Source: Cantharellus purpuraceus
Taxonomy: Eukaryota > Basidiomycota > Agaricomycetes > Cantharellales > Hydnaceae
DNA: 64,000 bases
Direction: 5' to 3'
Assembly: GCA_025174535.1 (NCBI GenBank)
Contig: JALBUN010000023.1
Coordinates: forward strand, 3,782,001 to 3,846,000
The notes beneath the pieces are model-generated. The model was not told the DNA's origin. It ran no database searches and was given only the letters and a program-made list of their open reading frames with translations. The position numbers and the translations under genes are program-made. Within the stretch, counting starts at the first letter, position 1. Every line of letters starts with the position of its first letter. Shown here piece after piece: positions 55,812 to 64,000 of the stretch.

Positions 55812-58320
55812 AATTGCACAAACAATCAGGATGATTACACACAAACCAGAAGAGATCGAAGAATGTCTCGAGGCGCACGAAGCGGATCTTAACACTCTCA
55901 AAATATCTGTCCAAGCTGGCACCACATTTGCTGCACAGTCCAGACCTCTCCAACCTCTACAACCAAAGATTTTGGCACAAAACCCATATATTCCATGACC
56001 TGACAATAGTTCTCAAAATCATACACCGAGATCTAATCGATATAACATGATGCAATGTAATCACTGTGGAAAATCTGGACACACAGCATCTCGATGCTAT
56101 GCACAGGGCAGCGGACTTGAAGGACAGATGCCTTGGAGGCAGAACCAGGGATTACACACACATATTCCTCAGTTTCCTATAGGTAGACCTACACAGACAA
56201 CGAATCATCAGCAATATAACCAGCAGATGGATAAACCTATGATCAATACGCCGGCTCACCTTGCAGGACAGACAAAGGACTTCATCATGGTTGCCTCAAT
56301 CACCGAATCACCGGTCGTATCAATCCAATCACCCATCCCAGCTCCATCAATCCATAATGATACTTATACATGGCTGGTGGATTCCGCTGCATCTAGTCAC
56401 TTATCTGGAAACTTACCATTATTTTTTGACATGAATAACATCCCGCCCGTCATGATTCAAACTGCCAGTGGGGAATCATTCACTGCAAATCAGAGCGGAT
56501 CTATACGTATAAAGATCATATCCGACCCTTTATTCCAACTACCTGACCTTCACATCACACTCACCAATGTCATATACGCACCTAAACTACATGCCAATTT
56601 ACTATCAGTCGGACATGTGACAAATGCCAATGTCAACATACTATTCAGCAAAAACCAATCTGCATTGTCACACAACGGACAGATCCTGGCACGAGGACCA
56701 AAGATTGACAATCTATTCACATATACTGTGGTATCTCTACCCAAGTATACACCTGAAATTGCATATTATTCCGCTGAACCCACAGAGATCGTCCTATGGC
56801 ACCACAGACTAGCTCACACCGGATACTCTACTCTAGAAGCAATGAAGAGGCTTCATACAGCCAATGGATTCACTCCAAATGTCCACCACAGCCCTATCAC
56901 ACAATGCAGTAACTGCCCATATGGGAAACAGACTTGCGCTCCATTTCAAAAATCCAAAAACACACCATCTAACATCGGTGATATCATTGTTTCTGATATT
57001 TGCGGGCCATTCGAGTTATCTGTCAGTGGATACAAATACTTCATTACCTGGATCGATCTGGTGATGTGTATGGCTAGTATCGAATTTCTCAAGGATAAGG
57101 AATCCAAGACGATTATGGAGTCATTCAAGAGATACATGGCTTGGCTACTATATCAGAAGAAAGCTGATGTCAAGAAGGTCAGAACGGATAATGGAGGGGA
57201 ATATATTGGAAAGGACTTTGAAGAGATGTGTTGTAAGCTTGGGATTATCCACAAGACAACCTCACCGTACACCCCAGAACATAATGGAATTGCGAATGTT
57301 ATAATAGAACATTACAGGAAGGGGCCTTGACCTTACGACATGAGGCCGATCTTCCCAGTAAGTTCTGGGTATCCGTGATCCACACCATCAATTTCATCAG
57401 AAATCGTATACTTCACCGTCATCTCGGGATATCCCCTTATGAAGCCTTCTGGGAAAAGAAGCCGAGCATTGACTGGTTACGCACATACGGATGTAAATGC
57501 TGGGCCCTCATCCCCAAAGCCATCAGGAGGAAAGGTGAATACAGATCGGTGGAAGGAATATTTGTCGGATACTTCGATGATTCAAAGGCATACAAGGTGT
57601 GGATTCCACGAACTCACACTCTTATCAAAGCAAGAGATGTCATATTCAATGAGTCGAATCACATTGAAAGAATCACCATACATGCTACTGACGACGATGA
57701 TCTCCCTAACCTATGGACCACGGATTTACCCATCTCTACAAATACATCTACCCCACCAATCATCACATACAAATGGACCAATGACCATGAACTTCCACAC
57801 CATATTGGAATCGCGGATAGTCCTCTCACAGATATCACGGATATGGATACCAGAAATGGGATAGAAGGAATTGAATCTGACAAAGTTGGTCAATCGGATA
57901 AGGTGGATGCTACATTACAGCATGCACCCAAGGATTTCGAACGAGGACCATGGCTCGATCCTGAGAACTAGACGTATGGACGTGGAAAACGTCAACATGG
58001 TTTTTATGCAGCTATTGATGCCATCGCGCAGGGCCTCACAGACCTCGAACACGTCGAATTGGCACTTGTTGTTCTCGCTGAAGATGAACCAATGAACTAT
58101 AGGGAGGCACAAGGATCGGTTAACGCTATTGAATGGCAGGAGAGCATGAATAGGGAAATGGAGACACTGAAAGGCTATCATACCTGGGATCTCGTCGAAA
58201 GACCACCCAATACGAATATCATAGGATGCAAGTGGATATATCGCGTCAAACAAGATAACCTAGGACTCATTAACAGATTCAAGGCCCAACTCGTAGCGCA
58301 AGGATTCTTAGTAAACACAC
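55812..58320 (+). pseudogene. second Ty1/copia gag-pol, truncated at both ends
   Basis: Plus strand: end of gag, zinc knuckle CNHCGKSGHTASRC at about 56053, protease WLVDSAASSHLSG, integrase LWHHRLAHTGYS, CSNCPYGKQTC, SDICGPF, VRTDNGGEY, TPEHNG (all HHCC and DDE residues present), then RT start EWQESMNREMETLKG, IGCKWIYRVKQD, FKAQLVAQGF. One frameshift near 57315 (GGGGCC run) and one TAG at 57969 interrupt an otherwise long frame. After about 58310 the RT match ends. No LTRs were found. It is a different family from the copia at 31001. Confidence 0.88.
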
Positions 58321-59082
58321 GCAAAGCACTTATCTCGCCTATTTGGACTTCCTTTCAGCAGGTAAATGCGTCTGTTATATGGCCGATTGTCACATGGCCA
58401 ACATGTATGCTTGCGTGCAGACCCACAAGTCGTCATCCCTAGCACCCTACCTTTTATCTGCTGTTTCACGTTATATGGTATGATCCAGGCCATGGGTGAT
58501 CTATAAAGATCGCCATTACTTACACTGATTTCAGGAAGACCCATGGCTATTCTTGGACGCAAAGGTGCCATGCTGCTGGGTCTCACGTTGTTTAGTATGG
58601 TCGTTCTACTCGTTTTTACTGTGCTTCACGCCTGTGCAGGGAAAGCAGTGGAACACTGTTGTGTGGCCTTGCGCCTTCAAAGGATATGTTGATTTTGGCG
58701 CGTGCGATTGCCGGAATGGTGAGTACGGTTGCCTGTGTGCAAATCTGCTTATTAAAAAGTGCGTGTCAGGGGGATGCCGTGATGACTGATACGTCGATTG
58801 GGACGACATGAGTTAATTCATCTGATAGCATGTTGAGTGCGCATACCCAATTTTCCACATGTCCATGGTGCCGCAACTACTTCACATGGCTCCCATTCTC
58901 ATCCATCACATGCTCCATGCCCTCATCATCCCACCTTGTTTTACCCTCCCCAGTCGCTTTCAGTGTGCCATGCTCTTCCTAGAACAATGCATTTTGCAAA
59001 CGTCAATATTTTCAAATTCTGACACAGGGTCACACGGCGGCGGCATACCAGCTACTTACATCCTCTCACTGCTGCATCTGCG
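58321..59082. other. unassigned sequence after copia fragment
   Basis: A 50-codon hydrophobic frame from an ATG at 58543 (MAILGRKGAMLLGLTL..) is present but lacks neighbours or introns that make it a gene. Nothing else recognised. Confidence 0.4.
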
Positions 59083-59733
59083 CCCATAGAGAGCCTTGAT
59101 GCGGAGGGATCTAGGCTGAATTTGTAAATCGAGGAACTGGAAGAAACACTCTTTGACCCCCGCAAGAAGATTTCACGTGAGGGCACGGGCGTCCAACGTG
59201 TCCCACGTGATAGTCGGGCGCATAATTGGAAGGATCTGCTGGAGAAGATGTTGGATCGGCTCAGGAATGAGAATGCAGCAATTATCAGAAGATTGCGGGA
59301 GCTGGAGGTAAGAAGCACATCAAACCCCGCTCTGCCATCCACTCCTCACACGCCCTGTGCTGCACACGTAGCAGCGCCAAATCTCACTAGTGGTCCAACA
59401 GCTGCCCTTTGCTCAGCTTGCGTCTACGATGCCGATATGGATGGACGTCTTGTTACAGCCCTACGGTAGGGCTTTGCGGCGAGTATGAAAACATAAATCT
59501 CTACAATCAAATGCACAGGGGGCGTATTGTCCGAGCATCGTGATGATGGACTACGCGACCGCATTGCAGGTGATCCTGTATGTGATACACGGGGGAGAGG
59601 ACCAAAAAAGATCACTCAATCCACCACACTACGAAATCGGATACAAACATTCAAATCGCCAACGGAACTACGTCGATCTCCATCCGTTCCTTCCCGCACC
59701 TGCATACCATCCAAAGGTCTTTCGGATCAGTGA
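59083..59733 (+). pseudogene. coiled-coil gene remnant
   Basis: Frame ESLDAEGSRLNL-stop-IEELEETLFDPRKK, then WKDLLEKMLDRLRNENAAI and IRRLRELE, ending at a GTAAGA donor-like site (about 59308). The TAA fits CAA-to-TAA. A later frame at 59527-59733 may be a further exon. No family recognised. Confidence 0.35.
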
Positions 59734-59945
59734 TGAGTAAGATTCGACATACTTGGCCATCACGTGACTCGAGAAGACGCTTCCTCACGTCCCATCGATT
59801 CTGGTCAGAGTCCCATTTCGTACGTCTTGACACCGGGGTTATGCTTGCTGAAATGCGCTTTTAAGGGGAACGTAGATCACCGCGCTAGGATGAGGAGCGT
59901 TGGATGCGTCTCAGAGGGACGGGGACGCCCATACGTGGTCGCATC

Positions 59946-61326
59946 TCAAGACTCGAGACTATCCCATTGATGTCGGATGTCCTCAACAATGCGCCATGGG
60001 ACAGTCTCAAGCCCTGTCCCCCACTGGAAGGCAAGGACGGGAGAATGAGGATGCCGGCTCAGTGAGTGCCGGCGCACGGTGTCATCCCTCATCCTGATGA
60101 AGCATCCTGCAGCCGGGCAACGCCAAGCGTATTCCTCCGCACGCTTGACCCTCTCCTCGGTAATTAATAATTGCGCATTTGTCTGGTTCAGCTGGCAGAT
60201 ATGGATCCTCTTGAGCTCTGCCCTGATGTGTGTGCTAAGAATGTGGCTTGCGAAGCAAGAATTTTTGCCCATTGCACAATGGTACTTGCATGGCATGCCA
60301 TTCTCATGATTTAGCACACAGTATCAAGATCCTCCATCAACGATAGACAAGCTGGCAAGGCTGATATGGGGAATATCCATATGTGGTGGTGTGGTGTGTG
60401 TGGTGGTTGTGTGCCCAGATGATGCTGGAGGAACACTTGTGGTTGTTCCACCCAGCGTCTGGGCAACTGTCATTGGGGGCTGCACTGCTGTGGCATTCCA
60501 CGCAGTGGGCCCATACTGATGTCCATTGTTTATGTCGCTGGGTTGTGACCCAAACGAGCTGCCCAGTTGCCATCAGGAGTATATCAGGATGATTATAATG
60601 CCAATCACCTATTACTGGGATTGATACCCAGCCAATCTGGAGCTGGATGATAGTCCAGCCTCTGCGGGTCCCATGGGTATGCCAGGGAGTGGGGCGCAGT
60701 GGGCACTGGCTCTTGGGACATTGACCCCAACGCATCCTGCAGTTGGGAGCCGCCCCCGAGCCACGCGTCAGAGAGACTTGACCCTGCCCAGCCTTGAAGG
60801 GTCTCTCTCATTGTCGCTCTGAGAATGGTAGAGTCAGTCCACTGTATCATGTGACAGTGAAGATCGCCTTACTCATCCACTTCTGACGCACCCGTCACGG
60901 GTAGGCCACCGACCAACGCCTCTCCAAAGGTCATGTTGTCGGGGTCGTCCAGTAATGGGGTCCTGAAGGGGAGAACAAGTGAGTGGTGTGCCTAAGACAT
61001 TGAAATTGCTTGTTGACATACACTAGATGAATTGGCCCCTCTTGGAAGGCCCCGACATCACCGCTGTTTGGGAAATGCAACCCTGAAGTTGAGAGCAAGG
61101 TAAGTGGCTTTCCATGGACATGTCAGTCATTAGACATACGAGGGATCGGTTGCGGTGACGGCTTCGAGTGCATCCTCTGAAGGTGCATAGTTGTAACCGT
61201 TTTCAAAAGTAGGACTGCAGGTGAAATGAATACAAGTCGTACGCCAAACGGACGAGCAGGGGCGAGACGTGAATGGTCCGGCAATGTCACTCACTTTGAG
61301 GGATACTGGTTCATGTTGTATGCCAT
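59946..61326 (-). CDS. multi-exon protein with Cys/His-rich C-terminus
   Basis: Start ATG 61326 (MAYNMNQYPS). Exons 61295-61326, 61140-61214, 61022-61063, 60873-60962, 60609-60818 and from 60558 join in phase: SGDVGAFQEGPIHL, NMTFGEALVGGLPVTGASEV, TLQGWAGSSLSDAWLGG, then a Thr/Pro-rich linker. A TGA at 60324 would end it at 227 residues. The same frame beyond it continues with CKYHCAMGKNSCFASHILST, ITEERVKRAEEYAWRCPAAG, CFIRMRDDTVRRHSLSRH to a stop at 59946, which looks like degenerate C2H2 zinc fingers. A weak 57-nt intron (GTTGAT...AAG, about 60275-60331) would skip the TGA in frame; alternatively it is a nonsense mutation. Possible DNA-binding protein. Confidence 0.6.
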
Positions 61327-62391
61327 AGGTAGTATCAGTAGATGTGAGAGTAGGTTGCTGTGAGGAGTGAAGGGTTGACGTGAGACAAGGAGTTGTCTCG
61401 CCCTTATATCTGCTATTGAGAGCTTTGATTACAGGATCATGTGAGTGTGCCAATTGTGCGTGTAAAGGGGGTGGGGTCCTTGAGGCAACCTTAAGGGACC
61501 GATTTGGTCAGGACATGAGATACCGGACCTCATTTAGGGACTGCTGACATGATCCTGGCCGGTAATGGTGTTTGTCTGAACCATCCTTCTGGATTGTTTG
61601 CTTTGACATGGCCCAAAATAATTCCGGTCTTGCTGGTTTGTGAATTCACTAGGGCAAATTAGGTCTAACGCATTTACCGGAGCACACGTATCAAGAGGCA
61701 TGTATCAGGTGTTCAATCTTCCTTTATTCTCGCATCCGGCCATCCAGGCTTCTTCGAAGTGCGTCCCGCTTCCTTGTGGAAATGACGTGCTTCTTTGTCG
61801 AATTAGGATATACCCGTGCTCGGCACAGCTAGGCAGGCTGCCATGTCCTATCTCGATGATAATTTTTATGACCGGATATAGTCACCTGGCGAGTCATTGG
61901 TAGCTGGGATCGCGATCCCACCCAGGCCGGACAGTTAGGGTTTGATAAATATAGCACACGATACCTCAATTGTAGATACATCTTTCAGTTCGGTCGCAGG
62001 GACAACGTTAGCACGTGGATGTCCCTGAAGTGGGGACCTCGATCTTACATGTCGCCGAGCAACAGAGATTATCAAGCTTTCTGTTATCTTGGCCATTTAG
62101 ACCTTTCAAATGTATCCCTCTGCACTTGGGCTATGAGATCCGAGTCAAAGGTGGGGGTGGAGGAGGGGGTGAGGTGGGAATTGCAGTAGTGGGTCATGGG
62201 TGGTACAGGTGCAAGGGCATCGCCGCCAAGGATAAGCTTGAGTCGAGGATTTGGACTTGGGGATTTCCTGCCAACGTTGACCAGAAGTATATAAATAACA
62301 TGTTCGGCGTGTACTCGAGATGCATGAGTAAATGAGTAAATGAGAAGCTTGCCGTCTGAGTTTCTGAGATTGTGTCTTGACATCCACGAGC
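61327..62391. other. intergenic, no gene recognised
   Basis: Upstream of the Cys/His-rich gene. Contains a G-rich tract at about 62150-62175 and no convincing gene. Confidence 0.45.
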
Positions 62392-63210
62392 GACGGATCA
62401 CTAAGACAATAAGGAGTATTTGTTGTGGATGCTGACCGAAGTCCTCATGTGACTCAGGGTCAATTAACCTTCGGAGCTGTAGGGAAGATGGTATTGGTGG
62501 ATGTTTCTATTGTTCTTTTATATGACTCACCCCTGTTTCATCTTTTTAATTCATTCATACACGACTTACTCATCCTTGTTCTATTTTTGGTTCTTTTATT
62601 ACTCATCACCCCCTATTCTTACAAAGATTACCCCTATCTGTCGTTTCATTTCTCCATGATTTCCCCTTTAGTAGTTCAACTTCACACGCTTCATCAGCTG
62701 GCTTGATCAGCATTTCATGCATCATATCACATCATTTGCTCCTCATATTGTGTCGTTGTGCCCTGGGGATTTGTATATAAAAGGGCGCTAGTCTTCGCCT
62801 TTGGAATCAATCAACAAGTTTTCAGCCAACGCTCTAAAGTCAAAGTCCACGCTCTAAGTCTACGCTCTACGCTCTACATCACAATCCATCATCTCTACAC
62901 TGAGGTAAAACACCTTGGTTCAACGATCAGATTTCCCTCCGCCACCAAGAGGTTGATTCTCCTGAAACCAGCTTTCGCGTACCTCCCAACTGGGCTCCGC
63001 ATTGTCATCCAGTCACAGAGCACGTTCAGCCATCAGGACCGACCTTTTGCTCCCATCCTCATCCAACCACAGAGCACTATCCCACTTCCCTGTTACGTAC
63101 CCCTCGCCCTGATTGATCTTTGAAGTGCTGAACAACTGCGTTACACACCGTCTGCTTGCTAGGACCGTTGCGTGCAGGCTTATAGGATCTATTCCTTAAG
63201 CGAACCGACA
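62392..63210 (+). repeat. R1 LTR copy D, 5' truncated
   Basis: Begins abruptly at GACGGATCACTAAG (the last codons of the R1 frame), includes the TATATAAAAGG at about 62774, and ends CGAACCGACA followed by CCGG. Adjoins gypsy gag on its right, so it inserted into that gag; the left part was lost. Confidence 0.85.
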
Positions 63211-63495
63211 CCGGCATTGCACCAAGAAGGGCTGGAGCTTTTGCGGATCGGAGCCATCAAAGGGGTTGGGTTCTTGGACTTTGGTCTGGGACTTAGGGGC
63301 TTGTGGGTTATGGATGCTGCTGGTGAGCAGGGAGATGGCTTGCACCAGATTTGGAGAGGGTGGGGTGTTGTCTTCTTCATTGACAGCCTCTATGTGGTCC
63401 GTCAGTTCTTTGACAACCTCAGGGATGGTGTCAATGCTGGGAGTGGGCACCTCGATGGTTCATGCACGTTTGGAATTGGCAGTGGATTGTGGCAT
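63211..63495 (-). pseudogene. Ty3/gypsy gag, N-terminal part
   Basis: Minus strand from ATG 63495 (MPQSTANSKRA, then a TGA where CGA is likely), VPTPSIDTIPEVVKEL, EPNPFDGSDPQKLQPFLVQC, the start of a gypsy gag. Cut by R1-D at 63210. Its 5' LTR is R2 at 63528. Confidence 0.78.
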
Positions 63496-63527
63496 TGGTA
63501 GGAGTGAGTATGGCAGTTCGAATATAC

Positions 63528-64000
63528 TGTTATGCACTAGGTCCGATTGGGGGTCAGAGATTGGGTCGGAGGTTTCGTCGGAGTCAGAGTATGTCGTGGG
63601 GGTTGGAACGGACTTGGCTTCAGCTTATGTGCTGTGCCCTCACTAATACCGGTGTCTGAGATTTCGGAGATGGAGTATGACTTAGAGAGTTAGGATCGGA
63701 CTTAGGAACTAGGTGTGATTTGATATTCAAACTGGGGAATGAAGTCCCCAGTCAGGCAACTTAAATACATATTTGAAATCTAATAATAATTACTCTGGTG
63801 ATGGGTCTCCGAGGCCAACGGCCTTACATGAGTATGTCCGAGTCCGATGGGGATGGATGTCCAGGTTCCTATGGTGATGCTGATGCATCAATTGGAACTG
63901 GAGATGGATGGGTGGAATCAGTGGTGACAATCAGACAGGTAGATGGAGACATGGTGGTTTCCAAATGGAGTATAGATTTCATGTGCATGGGGATCTGAGT
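63528..64000 (-). repeat. R2 gypsy 5' LTR, runs off the window
   Basis: Same sequence as 46815-47194 and 50030-50115 without the R1 insertion, with extra C-to-T changes (TGTTATGCAC for TGTTACGCAC). Thirty-two bases of leader separate it from the gag ATG. Confidence 0.85.

Noticed and set aside
58543..58690. Hydrophobic frame starting MAILGRKGAMLLG
   Set aside because: Too short, no splice structure, and next to a truncated retroelement; not enough to call a gene.
62150..62175. G-rich tract as a regulatory quadruplex
   Set aside because: A single short tract without conserved context or a nearby gene start.

Overview
The window is nuclear DNA of a filamentous basidiomycete, most likely an agaricomycete. 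Support comes from dense short introns (about 45-115 nt), an N-terminal F-box motif of the basidiomycete type, fungal housekeeping genes (coproporphyrinogen oxidase, Mps1 kinase, allantoinase), and a block of Ty1/copia, Ty3/gypsy, Tc1/mariner and MITE-like repeats. Nothing prokaryotic, CRISPR-like or viral was seen. Exon structures below were joined by hand from splice signals, reading phase and family motifs.

Layout. (1) 1-30.2 kb is gene-rich: an F-box protein cut by the window edge (-), HEM13 (-), a 23-exon MFS permease of the allantoate/anion:cation symporter type (-), a single-pass membrane protein with a lectin-like ectodomain (+), two tandem broken copies of a Cys-motif/F-box-like gene (+), a secreted Pro/Ala-rich protein (-), a hydantoinase/oxoprolinase-DUF917 fusion protein (-), an Mps1-type kinase (+), a small Ser/Pro-rich protein with a C-terminal KEN motif (-), and allantoinase (+). 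Three of these (permease, hydantoinase-like, allantoinase) fit recycling of ureide or cyclic-amide nitrogen, but they are not clustered. (2) 30.56-58.3 kb is a nested transposon block. One Tc1/mariner element (30565-43152) was split by a copia element (31001-38283) and by a solo LTR. Each of those was invaded again, down to MITEs inside an LTR inside an LTR. To its right are gypsy fragments, a gene-like frame studded with perfect hairpins (45.3-46.8 kb), a gypsy solo LTR (46815-50163) holding two R1 LTRs nested head-to-head, a gypsy pol with chromodomain (51130-55810, minus), and a truncated copia pol (55812-58320, plus). (3) 58.3-62.4 kb is mixed, with gene remnants and one multi-exon Cys/His-rich gene (-). 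(4) 62.4-64 kb is again retroelement: an R1 fragment next to the gag start and 5' LTR of a gypsy element that runs off the window.

Most insertions could be delimited by TG...CA ends and target-site duplications (TSDs), and reading frames of interrupted genes rejoin exactly across several of them. The decay is strongly CpG-directed: copia stop codons sit mostly where CGA arginine codons are expected, and even paired TSDs differ by C-to-T on opposite strands. The most unusual signals are the run of perfect short hairpins through a former reading frame, a ~1.4 kb LTR (R1) with a conserved 144-codon frame in its U3 region, and two LTR families that have inserted into copies of themselves.
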